This document shows positions 52,479-61,257 of a stretch of DNA of 64,000 nt, one piece after another. The stretch comes from Prevotella sp. Its GTDB lineage: Bacteria > Bacteroidota > Bacteroidia > Bacteroidales > Bacteroidaceae. Where the stretch lies: contig JAIKWS010000023.1 in assembly GCA_024684515.1 (NCBI GenBank), positions 62,001-126,000 on the forward strand, in the 5' to 3' direction. Within the stretch, counting starts at the first letter, position 1; each line of letters opens with the position of its first letter. The notes below the pieces were generated by a model. It did no database searches, was not told the origin of the DNA, and saw only the letters and a list, made by a program, of their open reading frames with translations. A program made the translations under genes and the position numbers.

Positions 52479-53255
52479 ATGAGTACAATCATCTATCCAT
52501 CACCCATCTTTGGTCCTGTGCACAGCCGTAGGCTGGGTGTGTCACTGGGCATCAACCTGCTGCCTGCCGATGGCAAGGTATGCTCGTTCGACTGTGTCTA
52601 TTGCGAGTGTGGCTTCAACGAGCAGCATCGTCCACAGCTGCCACTGCCCACACGGGAGCAGGTAGCCTCAGCACTGGAAAGGAAACTACAGCAGATGCAA
52701 CAGGAAGGACGTATGCCTGATGTGCTCACCTTTGCCGGCAATGGCGAGCCTACTTGCCATCCCCACTTCCCAGAGATCATTGCCGACACCATCGTGTTGC
52801 GCAATCAATACTGTCCACAGGCCAAGGTGTCTGTGCTGAGCAACTCAACCCTCATCCATCGTCCTGCTGTTCACGATGCACTGATGCAGGTCGACAACAA
52901 TATCCTGAAACTCGATACGGTCTCTGCTGACTATATCCGGCTTGTGGACCATCCGCAGGGAACCTACGATGTAGAGAAAATCATCGATGGAATGGCCTCT
53001 TTTCATGGACACGTCATCATTCAGACGATGTTTATGCAGGGGGATGTGGCTGGCGAGTCGGTCGACAATACAGGCGACGGATATGTGCTCCCCTGGCTCG
53101 ATGCTGTGGAGAGGATAGCACCACAGCAGGTGATGATCTATACCATCGATCGCGAGACTCCTACTCCTGGTCTGCTGAAGGCCACTCCTGCCCAGCTCGA
53201 TCGCATTGCCGATCTGGTTCGTCGTCGTGGCATCCTCTGTAGCGTCAGCTATTAG
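52479..53255 (+). CDS. Radical SAM protein (COG0731 type)
   Basis: The 258-residue protein has the family start FGPVHSRRLGVSLGIN and the radical SAM cysteine motif CSFDCVYC (C-x3-C-x2-C) near residue 36, followed by TFAGNGEPTCHPHF. The ATG at 52479 is preferred over a TTG three codons upstream. These proteins bind a [4Fe-4S] cluster and cleave S-adenosylmethionine; the COG0731 branch is related to tRNA wybutosine enzymes but bacterial functions are not defined. It lies 24 bases before cbiB, possibly in one transcript. Confidence 0.9.
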   Translation: MSTIIYPSPIFGPVHSRRLGVSLGINLLPADGKVCSFDCVYCECGFNEQHRPQLPLPTREQVASALERKLQQMQQEGRMPDVLTFAGNGEPTCHPHFPEIIADTIVLRNQYCPQAKVSVLSNSTLIHRPAVHDALMQVDNNILKLDTVSADYIRLVDHPQGTYDVEKIIDGMASFHGHVIIQTMFMQGDVAGESVDNTGDGYVLPWLDAVERIAPQQVMIYTIDRETPTPGLLKATPAQLDRIADLVRRRGILCSVSY

Positions 53256-53279
53256 GTGGAGAAATAGTGTTGGTGACTG

Positions 53280-54260
53280 ATGGGCATACCAGAATTGCTG
53301 ATAGCACTGCTGCTGGGATGGCTGCTCGACTGGCTGTTGGGTGATCCTGCCTGGCTGCCACATCCTGTGGTGGGCTTTGGGAAGATGATATCAGCAGGTG
53401 AGCATCGCCTGAACAGGGGTGGGCATCGACGGCTGAAAGGAGGACTGCTGGCTGTCGGACTGATAGTGCTGGTGTTTGTGGCTACGTGGCTGCTAGGCAG
53501 GTGGCTATCGTCTGTTCCTGCTCCTATCGAAGGGGTGGGGTGGAGGCTTCCCTTCGACACCATCATCATCTTCTTCTGTCTTGCTGGCACGACCTTGATA
53601 CGTGAGGTGCGTGCTGTGTTCCTGGCCCTCGATCGCTCACTGGATGAGGGACGACGGCAGGTGGCTCGCATCGTGGGTCGCGACACAGGAGAACTGTCGG
53701 CACAGGAGGTGCGTACGGCTGCCCTGGAGACACTGGCCGAGAACCTCAGCGATGGTGTCATAGCACCCCTGTTCTGGCTCATGCTGCTGGGCACACCAGG
53801 CATGCTGGCCTATAAGATGGTGAACACCCTCGACTCGATGATTGGCTATCGCACCGATCGCTATCGTCTGTTTGGTACTGTTGCTGCACGTATAGACGAT
53901 GTGGCCAACTATATTCCTGCTCGTCTGACGGCCCTGCTGATGATAGTGGGGGAGAAACTGAGAATGAAAAGGTCTGAAGGATCATTGATTAGCTTCGTAC
54001 TACGATATGGTCCCAGGCATGCCAGTCCTAATAGTGGGTGGCCGGAAGCGGCATTGGCAGGAATCCTCAACTGCCGCTTTGGAGGTCCTCATCATTATTT
54101 TGGACAGCTATTCCCCAAGCCTTATATTGGTGAGCATGATCGACAACTGACCACTGCAGATATGCGTCATGCCGTCGTTGTGAACCGTTTGGCAGAGGTG
54201 CTGATGGTGATCATCGTATCCCTGGTCATCTATTTCTGCGTTGGAAAGGGCATATTTTGA
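53280..54260 (+). CDS. cbiB: Adenosylcobinamide-phosphate synthase
   Basis: The 326-residue membrane protein has the CbiB/CobD motifs: DWLLGDPAWLPHPVVGFGKMI at the N-terminus, TAALETLAENLSDGVIAPLFW in the middle, and KMVNTLDSMIGYR. The segment RHASPNSGWPEAALAGIL and GGPHHYFG near the C-terminus complete the pattern. It joins (R)-1-aminopropanol or its phosphate to cobyric acid in the nucleotide-loop stage of cobalamin synthesis. No other nucleotide-loop gene (cobU, cobS, cobT) is in the window. No B12 riboswitch precedes it. Confidence 0.95.
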   Translation: MGIPELLIALLLGWLLDWLLGDPAWLPHPVVGFGKMISAGEHRLNRGGHRRLKGGLLAVGLIVLVFVATWLLGRWLSSVPAPIEGVGWRLPFDTIIIFFCLAGTTLIREVRAVFLALDRSLDEGRRQVARIVGRDTGELSAQEVRTAALETLAENLSDGVIAPLFWLMLLGTPGMLAYKMVNTLDSMIGYRTDRYRLFGTVAARIDDVANYIPARLTALLMIVGEKLRMKRSEGSLISFVLRYGPRHASPNSGWPEAALAGILNCRFGGPHHYFGQLFPKPYIGEHDRQLTTADMRHAVVVNRLAEVLMVIIVSLVIYFCVGKGIF

Positions 54261-54268
54261 GGCTGGGA

Positions 54269-54300
54269 TTTGTCTATGTCATCAAAAATGATTAATTTTG
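54269..54300 (+). promoter_or_regulatory. Promoter for the BtuF-like lipoprotein gene
   Basis: TTTG at 54269-54272 and TAATTTTG at 54293-54300 have a 20-base gap. It overlaps the longest possible frame of the gene and supports the ATG at 54324. Confidence 0.55.
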
Positions 54301-54323
54301 TACCCGTTAAGAATCAAATATCG

Positions 54324-55454
54324 ATGGGAAGAAATACATTATGTCTGCTGGCACTGCTAGTGCTGGTTGCATGTGGTCGACAGGCCAGGACCCAACAGGG
54401 CAAGGAGGGGCTCTGTGCCACAGGTGTGAAGATGGATGTGAGGTATGCTGAGGGATTCACCATCAGGGACTCAGCAGCAGTGCGACTGGTGACGGTGCAG
54501 ACTGGTGAGCGGTTTGCCCTCGTGGGCAGCGATACGATGGTGGTGCCACAGGGATATGTGAAGGTGGTAGTGCCTATACATCGTTGCATCTGTATGACGT
54601 CTCTGCAACTGTCGAATTTCACCAAGCTAGATGCTCACGACTTCGTGACGGGCATCACGGGTACGAAGAACCTCTTCAACGAGGATATACGCAAGCGGGT
54701 GGACGATGGACGGATAGTGAAGATTGGCATGGAGGGCAATTTCGACCCAGAACTGGTGATGGCAGCACAGCCTGACGTGATCTTCATTTCACCCTTCAAA
54801 CGGGGGGGCTACGATGCCATCAAGGAGAGTGGCATCACGATGGTGCCTCATCTGGGATATAAGGAACTGTCGCCATTGGGACAGGCAGAATGGATCAAGT
54901 TCATTGGCATGTTCATAGGCAAGGAGGCAGAGGCCAATGAGGTCTTCGAGGGCATAGAGGAGCGATATAACGGTCTGAAGGCCAGTGTCGACTCGTTGCT
55001 GAATTCACTAAGTGGCGTGATAGAAGGCATACCCACCGTGACCAGTGGCGAGATGCACTATGGCATGTGGCATGCTGTGGGGGGGAAGAACTACCTGGCA
55101 CAGATATTCCGGGATGCTGGTGCCCTCTATGTGGTCGAGGATGATGAGACGGCAGGTGAGGATATCGAGTTTGAGAAGATGTATGCCCTATCGGCCAATG
55201 CTGACTACTGGCGCATCCTGAATAGTTTCGATGGTGACTTTACCTACGATGACTTGCGAGCCAAGGAACCGCGAAACGAACTCATGAAGTCCTTCCGACA
55301 GCGGAAGGTCATCTATTGCAATATGAAGCAGACTCCCTACTACGAGATATCACCAGTAGAGCCCGACATCCTATTGAAGGATTTCGTGGCTATCTTCCAT
55401 CCTGGTTTGGTGGATTCTGGCTATCAACCTAAATTCTATAGGTTGTTGAAATAG
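54324..55454 (+). CDS. BtuF/FepB-like ABC-transporter substrate-binding lipoprotein
   Basis: From 54324 the 376-residue protein has a lipoprotein signal (LCLLALLVLVACGRQ, Cys about 16). It has an N-terminal region with VPIHRCICMTSLQLS, then a class III periplasmic binding fold: NFDPELVMAAQPDVIFISPF, a long linking helix around residue 210, and a second lobe with DDLRAKEPRNELMKSF. Members bind cobalamin, haem or iron chelates and feed a BtuCD-type permease, which is not in the window. The adjacent cbiB makes a corrinoid ligand likely, but an iron chelate is possible. Confidence 0.85.
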   Translation: MGRNTLCLLALLVLVACGRQARTQQGKEGLCATGVKMDVRYAEGFTIRDSAAVRLVTVQTGERFALVGSDTMVVPQGYVKVVVPIHRCICMTSLQLSNFTKLDAHDFVTGITGTKNLFNEDIRKRVDDGRIVKIGMEGNFDPELVMAAQPDVIFISPFKRGGYDAIKESGITMVPHLGYKELSPLGQAEWIKFIGMFIGKEAEANEVFEGIEERYNGLKASVDSLLNSLSGVIEGIPTVTSGEMHYGMWHAVGGKNYLAQIFRDAGALYVVEDDETAGEDIEFEKMYALSANADYWRILNSFDGDFTYDDLRAKEPRNELMKSFRQRKVIYCNMKQTPYYEISPVEPDILLKDFVAIFHPGLVDSGYQPKFYRLLK

Positions 55455-55522
55455 CTGTCGTCTCTTGCAATAGATAGTAGGTGTAAGATATTTTCAATAT
55501 ACGGTAAGGACCTCTTTTTTGC

Positions 55523-55588
55523 TCCCATACTAGGGAAAACTATTTTCCTGGGCAGGAAAAAATTTTTTCCTAACTAGGGAGAAAAAGC
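55523..55588. repeat. Three 22-bp-period palindromic units after the BtuF-like gene
   Basis: Units start at 55523 (TCCCATACTAGGGAA), 55545 (TTCCTGGGCAGGAA, six-base perfect arms) and 55567 (TTCCTAACTAGGGAG), exactly 22 apart, with A/T-rich linkers. The third differs from the units at 2600 and 2622 at only one or two positions in the core. Confidence 0.85.
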
Positions 55589-55729
55589 GGCCTCGTGACT
55601 GCTTTTTCCAAATGTAAAGAAAAATGATTTCCTTGCAGATGACATTGTCACCATCAACGAATCTGCTACCCCTATCTCCTGCCTCTTTTTCTCCAGCACG
55701 AAACATATCATGAAGTAATTGAAACAAAA

Positions 55730-55764
55730 TTTGGATGGTCTTTGGAATATATGTCCTATCTTTG
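55730..55764 (+). promoter_or_regulatory. Promoter for the SGNH esterase gene
   Basis: TATCTTTG at 55757-55764 is a clean -7 box; TTTG at 55730-55733 is a slightly distant -33 partner. The ATG at 55803 follows after 38 bases. Confidence 0.6.
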
Positions 55765-55802
55765 CATCGTATTAATGATTTACCAATAAATAGAACGAAC
55801 TT

Positions 55803-57635
55803 ATGACGCAGAAAATCATCTTCGCAATGGCTGTTTGTGCCCTGTCGATGGTAGCTGGCCAAGCCCGTGCTGACAAATGGGTGGGCACCTGGACCACAGC
55901 TGAACAACTGGTTGAACAACATAACCTCCCTCCTGCTCCTGGATTGTCGGGCAACAGCCTGCGGCAGATAGTGCAGGTGTCAATAGGTGGACAGACGATG
56001 CGACTGAAGCTGTCGAACGAATTCAGCTCTGCTGTCACGGAAATCAACTCTGTGCAGATAGCAACTGCCCTGTCTAGTGGGCATAACGCAGATATTGATG
56101 AGGCAACAGCGACCAGTGTCACCTTCAATGGCAGTACTTCCGTGAAGATGGCGGCTGGACAGATGGTGACATCCGACCCCATCTCCTTCCCCCTGTCTCC
56201 TAGGCAGAATGTGGCTATCACAATCCATTATGGCAACTGTAGCAACTCTGTTGTCACGGGCCATCCTGGCAGCCGCACCACCAGCTATCTGGCTGAAGGC
56301 AATACAGACGATTTTACATCGGCAGCCAAGACAGAGCACTGGTATTCTATCTGTGGCATTGACGTGAAGGTGAGTGACGACTATAGGGCTGTGGCTATCC
56401 TTGGCAACTCCATCACGGACGGAAGGGGCAGCACCACGAACGAGCAGAACAGATGGGCTGATAACTTCTCGAGGATGTTGTTGGAAAACGAAGCCACCAA
56501 CCACGTGGGTGTTCTCAACCTCGGCATTGGCGGCAACTGCGTGCTCAGTGGCGGTCTGGGACCTACGGCAGTGAGTCGTTTTCATCGTGACTGCATTGAA
56601 CAGGCTGGGGTGAAATATATCATCCTCTTCGAGGGGGTTAACGACCTGGGATATAGCAGAAATGGTGAGCAGACGGCTGCCAACATCATCTCGGCTTATA
56701 AGAACATGATTGACGAGGCTCACAAACAAGGCATCTGGGTATATGGTGCCACCATCACTCCATTCAAGAACAGCAGTTATTCTTCTGATGATCACGAGAC
56801 TGGCCGTAGGACTCTCAACACGTGGATACGGACGGCTGGCTATGTCGATGGTGTAATAGACTTCGACAAGATGGTACGTAATCCCTCTGATACGACGGCA
56901 TTGCAGAGCCAGTTCCTATACCAGAACGACTGGCTGCATCCCAATGCATTGGGATATGAGGTCATGGGCAATGGCATAGACCTGAACCTCTTCACACGTA
57001 CTGACGACCCAGAATATATTGACCCAAAGGCAGGAACAGAGCAGGTATGGATAGAGGCTGAGGAGATGATTGACAAACAGATAGGAACTGATTTCAAGAT
57101 TGTGAATGATGCCAGGGCCTCAGGGGGCAAATATCTGGAGACGGTGGTCAACAATACCTCCTTGCCTGCTAGTGAGTCAAGTTTTCTGCATGCCGATTTC
57201 ACCGTGTCACAAGAGGCTCAGTTCTTCCTCTATGCCCGACTGAACTGTCCCACCTACGACGATGACTCCTATTACATCAAGATTGATGATCTGGGTTACT
57301 ATCGTGCCAACGGCCTGTCTACGAATGGGCAGTGGCAATGGCTTGACCTTGGTTCTTATGTCGACGATGCTGGCAAACCGGTCTTCAACCTGTCGCCTGG
57401 GCAGCACAGGCTGTCTATTGCCAGTCGTGAGAATGGTGCTTGCATCGACCGCATCTGCATCAGCAGCTACGCACAGGCTCCCACGGGTCTTGGTGACAAA
57501 ATAGAAACAGGTATCCTCTCCCTGAATAATGTCCTGCAGACCAGTAGTCCTGTCTACTCTCTGCATGGTCATCGCCTATCGATGCCTCAGTCTGGCCTGA
57601 ACGTCATAGGCAGCAGGAAAATACTATACAAATGA
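55803..57635 (+). CDS. Secreted SGNH/GDSL esterase with carbohydrate-binding-like domain and sorting tail
   Basis: The 610-residue protein has a signal peptide (cleavage near GQARA). The SGNH hydrolase core runs from about residue 195: ILGNSITDGRG (block I, nucleophile Ser), GIGGN (Gly block), FEGVNDLG (Asn block) and DWLHPNALGYE (Asp-His). An N-terminal beta domain precedes it. Residues about 415-560 look like a CBM35-type module (WIEAEEMIDKQIG with ASGGKYLETVV). The end VYSLHGHRLSMPQSGLNVIG and a final KILYK resemble a type IX tail. Likely a carbohydrate esterase acting outside the cell. Confidence 0.86.
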   Translation: MTQKIIFAMAVCALSMVAGQARADKWVGTWTTAEQLVEQHNLPPAPGLSGNSLRQIVQVSIGGQTMRLKLSNEFSSAVTEINSVQIATALSSGHNADIDEATATSVTFNGSTSVKMAAGQMVTSDPISFPLSPRQNVAITIHYGNCSNSVVTGHPGSRTTSYLAEGNTDDFTSAAKTEHWYSICGIDVKVSDDYRAVAILGNSITDGRGSTTNEQNRWADNFSRMLLENEATNHVGVLNLGIGGNCVLSGGLGPTAVSRFHRDCIEQAGVKYIILFEGVNDLGYSRNGEQTAANIISAYKNMIDEAHKQGIWVYGATITPFKNSSYSSDDHETGRRTLNTWIRTAGYVDGVIDFDKMVRNPSDTTALQSQFLYQNDWLHPNALGYEVMGNGIDLNLFTRTDDPEYIDPKAGTEQVWIEAEEMIDKQIGTDFKIVNDARASGGKYLETVVNNTSLPASESSFLHADFTVSQEAQFFLYARLNCPTYDDDSYYIKIDDLGYYRANGLSTNGQWQWLDLGSYVDDAGKPVFNLSPGQHRLSIASRENGACIDRICISSYAQAPTGLGDKIETGILSLNNVLQTSSPVYSLHGHRLSMPQSGLNVIGSRKILYK

Positions 57636-57688
57636 TCTCCGCATGCTGCGATGCCATCGCAACCATCTCCCCTCTTTCTCCATACAAA

Positions 57689-57728
57689 AATCCTTCACCC
57701 CAGCGATGCCCGCCAAGGGTGAAGGATT
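57689..57728. terminator. Bidirectional terminator between convergent genes
   Basis: AATCCTTCACCC and GGGTGAAGGATT form a perfect 12-base stem with a 16-base loop. A run of five T follows in the minus direction, so it best serves the CbiK-like operon. Confidence 0.88.
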
Positions 57729-57746
57729 CATTTTGCCTTTCCTCTC

Positions 57747-58853
57747 TTACTCCTCAGGATACATGGAGTGATAGAAGTCTACCACCTCTGCATTCTTGGT
57801 GTGGTTCTTATAGAGAGCACGGATGTTGGCATACTCCAGCATTCCCTTGACGAGGGCATCAGAGCCGCTATCCTTAAACGTGTTCTGGTCGATGTCATAG
57901 CCCAGATGGCTGAAATACATCTTCCAGGAGGTATCTTCCACCTCACCGTCTTCGTTCACCTCGAAACCATTGTCCCAGGCATCATCATCACCAGCCATAT
58001 CGTTATGGGCATGGTCACCGGCGATTGACATCAGGGGAGCACAGTAGACAAGACCACTGCCCATGCCCTTCTGTTCCATACGCTCGCGGACCTGTACCTT
58101 GAAGTTGTCTGCCATATCTACGGTACCTACGAAATAGTTGTTGTTGATAGCCTGCAGGGCTTCTTCCAGCTGGGTATAGCGGACGTTGGCCTTGTAGGTG
58201 TCGTACTCGTCGGGATTACCATGACCCATGAAGAGCATGGCACCCTTGGCGGCATACTTCGAGAAGTTGGCATTCAGAGCCTGAGCCAGTGTCCTGGTAT
58301 CCTGCTCGGTGTACATCAGTGGCATACCGAGTTTCAGCACTACCTTCGACATATACTTGTCGTCAAGGTCGCCATTCGAGTTGTTGCCAAAGTCCTTCAT
58401 GGCATTCACCACACGACTGAACTCCTCACCAGGGATGACCTGCATGCTCTGAACGATAATCTCTGAGTACTGCACACGTCCGAAGGCCTCAAGCCAGTAC
58501 TTGGGCTCGTAGAACGAACGCTTGTCGGTATTCTCACCTGCCATGGCACGGTTGATGCAGATGGCAGAAGAGAAACTCAGGTATACATCATAGCCAGGGA
58601 ACTCACTAGCATATTCTGAACGGGTGAGGTCGAAGGCATCGTAAGCCTGCTGCCACGTAGAGCCGAAGGCAACGAGAAGAATGGCTTTCGAGTTCTTCTT
58701 CTGTGAACGTACGGTCTGCTCTACTTCATTCTGATAACGTTCCATGTTCGACTGTGAAGCATTGTCGTCATCGTCATCGCTACATGCCACGAAGGCACTT
58801 GTAGTCATCATGGCCATCATGGCCACCATTAGAAACTTAATCTTGTTCATCAT
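57747..58853 (-). CDS. CbiK-like cobaltochelatase homologue with lipoprotein signal
   Basis: The 368-residue protein starts with a lipoprotein signal ending SAFVACSDDDDD (Cys24), so it should sit outside the cytoplasm. The rest is a CbiK (sirohydrochlorin cobaltochelatase) fold from ILLVAFGSTW on. The metal-site residues are kept: Glu in PGEEF (141-145), His211 in GHGN and His281 in AGDHAHNDMAGDD. CbiK inserts cobalt into sirohydrochlorin in anaerobic B12 synthesis, but this one is secreted and no other corrin-ring gene is near. It overlaps the TonB receptor gene by 17 bases, under a B12 riboswitch. It may handle cobalt or tetrapyrroles at the cell surface (inference). Confidence 0.87.
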   Translation of the reverse strand: MMNKIKFLMVAMMAMMTTSAFVACSDDDDDNASQSNMERYQNEVEQTVRSQKKNSKAILLVAFGSTWQQAYDAFDLTRSEYASEFPGYDVYLSFSSAICINRAMAGENTDKRSFYEPKYWLEAFGRVQYSEIIVQSMQVIPGEEFSRVVNAMKDFGNNSNGDLDDKYMSKVVLKLGMPLMYTEQDTRTLAQALNANFSKYAAKGAMLFMGHGNPDEYDTYKANVRYTQLEEALQAINNNYFVGTVDMADNFKVQVRERMEQKGMGSGLVYCAPLMSIAGDHAHNDMAGDDDAWDNGFEVNEDGEVEDTSWKMYFSHLGYDIDQNTFKDSGSDALVKGMLEYANIRALYKNHTKNAEVVDFYHSMYPEE

Positions 58854-61014
58854 CTTGTTGTTTGTTTTTTGAATTAGACTTATTGTTAAATTTCACTTGC
58901 TTTCCTTTCTTCAGCTGTAGGGTTAGCGTAGCATAGATGGTGCGACCTGGCGTGGTGGTGCCTAGGTGCAGACCATGGGGGGTGCGGTCACAATAGTTGA
59001 AAATATTGTCGATGCCGGCCTCGATAGTGGTCTGAAGACCCTTCACCAGCTGACGGCCAAAGGTGTAGTTGCACGACAGTCGCCACAGCTGATAGCCCTT
59101 GCCATCACCATCTATCTGATAGTGACGCTTGCTGGACATACGACCGTAGATACCAATACCATAGGAGCTCTCTCTCTGCTCACTGCGGCTGGCATGCTGC
59201 CAGGTGACAAAGACATTGCCCTTATGGTGGGCCATACCGTCGATAGTGACATTGACAAGACGGTCGTGGTTCGTATCGTAGACATGGGCATCGGTATCAA
59301 GATAGCTATAGCCAAGACCGGCAGTGAACTCCCTGTTGCTATAGCGCAGGCTGACATCAACACCACAGGTGCGGGCATCTTCCATGTTCATATACCGACG
59401 TACCTTGTTCAATAGCTCACCATATTGCTGACGGTATTCGGCTGGGGCCTCCGTGCGGGGGATGGTGACCAGTGCTATCATGTTGTCTACCTGATTATAA
59501 TAGCCCGTGACGGTCAGGTTCAGACCACCCCACGTATACTCTGCATTCAGGGAGTAGTAGTTCGATGTCTGAGCATCTAGGTCGGGATTGCCCAGGTACA
59601 TGATGATGGAGGTCATCTCACGGACGTAACGATAGTTCATCTCCTTCAGTGTGGGGGTCTTGAAACCCTGACTCCACGAGGCTCGCAGACGTAGGCTGCC
59701 TGCTGCCAGCATGGCCGACAGCTTGGGGGTGAGACGGAAACCGAAACTCTCATGACGATTCAGACGCAGGCCTCCTGTGAGATGGGTGGCTATTTTCCCA
59801 TACTGACCGAGCCATTCATCCTGTACATAGAGGGCTTCTGTATTGTCTCTGGCTGTCTTGTCGGCAATGCTCGTGGGAGCCTTCAGATAGTCGTAGCGTG
59901 CTTCAACACCGGCACTGAGACGGTGGTCGCCTGGAAGGGAGAAGATGCCTTTCAGATGGGCCATCGTACGCTCCTGGTTGCTTTGGAGGTTCTCCTGACC
60001 GGCAAAATAGGGGAAGTCGAGGATGAGACGACCCTGCTCGTCAAAGCCTTCTGCCAGTGTGGTAGAGGTGAAGGCATGATAGTAGGCATGTCGGTTCCAG
60101 TCGATATCCAGGGTCACGGCATCTGTCTTCGTCTCTGTCAGCCCGTGCTGCCACTTGCCTCCTAATGATGCCGAGGCATTGCGGTATTTCAGGTCAAAGG
60201 TCTTCACGTCGTACTTGGCATATTTGCCCTGTGGCCTGTAGATACCCTTGCGATAGTAGGTGCCACTGGCGTAGAGCTCTAGCTCTGGCATCACGGACCA
60301 CGACAGCTGCTCTGATATCTGCCAGTTCGTATGCTCATTCACGGTCTTGCTACGTGAGTCGGTGACGGGGGTGGCTGACGAGGGGGTCCACTCGGTGGCG
60401 GTGTTCTGCCAGCCATCGCTATGCTGCAACTGGAAGTTGGTATAGCTCTTCACGTCCCCAAAGGCCAGACCTAGACCATTGTGCTGTCTCAGGTCGTTGT
60501 AAGAGCCATAGCGGGTGGCGTTTTCTAACATGAAGGCATCATTGTGTTTCTTCGTGATGATATTGACAACACCGGCAATGGCATCACTGCCATAGAGGGC
60601 ACTACTGGCTCCCTTCACAATCTCTATGCGATCGATATTATGCGGGTCTATTAGCTGGAGGTCGTTCTCACCTCCTACATCACCATGCAGACGCTTGCCG
60701 TCTACGAGTATCAGGATATAGTTGTTACCCAGACCATTGAGCTGCATCTGACTGCCCATGTCTCCTTCGTTGAAGGCAAACGAAGCTGACAGACCGCCAA
60801 GGATGTCCTCCAGCGAGCGACCACCATACTGACGCAGCTGCCTGCCGCTGATGACCTCTGTCTGGACAGGGGCATTGCGCAACAGATGCTGGGTGCCGGT
60901 ACCGGTGACCACAACCTCTCCCAGGGAGTCTTCCCTCAGGGACTCCTGTGCAGCTGCGATCATCGCTAAGGCTGAAAGAACAATGGTTGTTATGCTTGTG
61001 ATAAATGTTTTCAT
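58837..61014 (-). CDS. BtuB-like TonB-dependent outer-membrane receptor
   Basis: From the ATG at 61014 the 725-residue protein has a signal peptide, then LGEVVVTGTGTQHLLRNAPVQTEVI as TonB-box/plug start and the plug signature IDRIEIVKGASSALYGSDAIAGVVNIITK. A 22-strand barrel follows with the typical IDNIFNYCDRTPHG near the end. The last barrel strand (ATLTLQLKK) is followed by a polar tail of about 20 residues that overlaps the next gene. The upstream cobalamin riboswitch makes a corrinoid the likely ligand. The longer frame from 61083 adds residues with no signal character. Confidence 0.9.
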   Translation of the reverse strand: MKTFITSITTIVLSALAMIAAAQESLREDSLGEVVVTGTGTQHLLRNAPVQTEVISGRQLRQYGGRSLEDILGGLSASFAFNEGDMGSQMQLNGLGNNYILILVDGKRLHGDVGGENDLQLIDPHNIDRIEIVKGASSALYGSDAIAGVVNIITKKHNDAFMLENATRYGSYNDLRQHNGLGLAFGDVKSYTNFQLQHSDGWQNTATEWTPSSATPVTDSRSKTVNEHTNWQISEQLSWSVMPELELYASGTYYRKGIYRPQGKYAKYDVKTFDLKYRNASASLGGKWQHGLTETKTDAVTLDIDWNRHAYYHAFTSTTLAEGFDEQGRLILDFPYFAGQENLQSNQERTMAHLKGIFSLPGDHRLSAGVEARYDYLKAPTSIADKTARDNTEALYVQDEWLGQYGKIATHLTGGLRLNRHESFGFRLTPKLSAMLAAGSLRLRASWSQGFKTPTLKEMNYRYVREMTSIIMYLGNPDLDAQTSNYYSLNAEYTWGGLNLTVTGYYNQVDNMIALVTIPRTEAPAEYRQQYGELLNKVRRYMNMEDARTCGVDVSLRYSNREFTAGLGYSYLDTDAHVYDTNHDRLVNVTIDGMAHHKGNVFVTWQHASRSEQRESSYGIGIYGRMSSKRHYQIDGDGKGYQLWRLSCNYTFGRQLVKGLQTTIEAGIDNIFNYCDRTPHGLHLGTTTPGRTIYATLTLQLKKGKQVKFNNKSNSKNKQQDDEQD

Positions 61015-61056
61015 AGCAAAAAAGACAGAAGATGCTATCTCACGACAGTATCTTCT
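61015..61056 (-). terminator. Terminator hairpin directly before the btuB-like start codon
   Basis: On the minus strand CAGAAGAT and ATCTTCTG form a perfect 8-base stem followed by TCTTTTTTG, and the ATG at 61014 follows two bases later. It could end transcription when the riboswitch upstream is bound. An AGAAGA-complementary segment (TCTTCT, 61147-61142) lies between riboswitch and hairpin and could pair as an antiterminator. Confidence 0.7.
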
Positions 61057-61257
61057 GCCAAAAAGACTTATATAATAATACACGTACTATCTTGCACATA
61101 GCCGGAACACATCGATCTTGTCTATGACAGGCCCGAACGATAGAAGACGCACACACAATGGCCGACGCCAATGGGTCGTTGTAACTGCTTATCTTGATGT
61201 TCTTTTGCATTTCGCACTTGGCGGCACCTTAGTCCCGAGGTGGACGCTTGTTATGTT

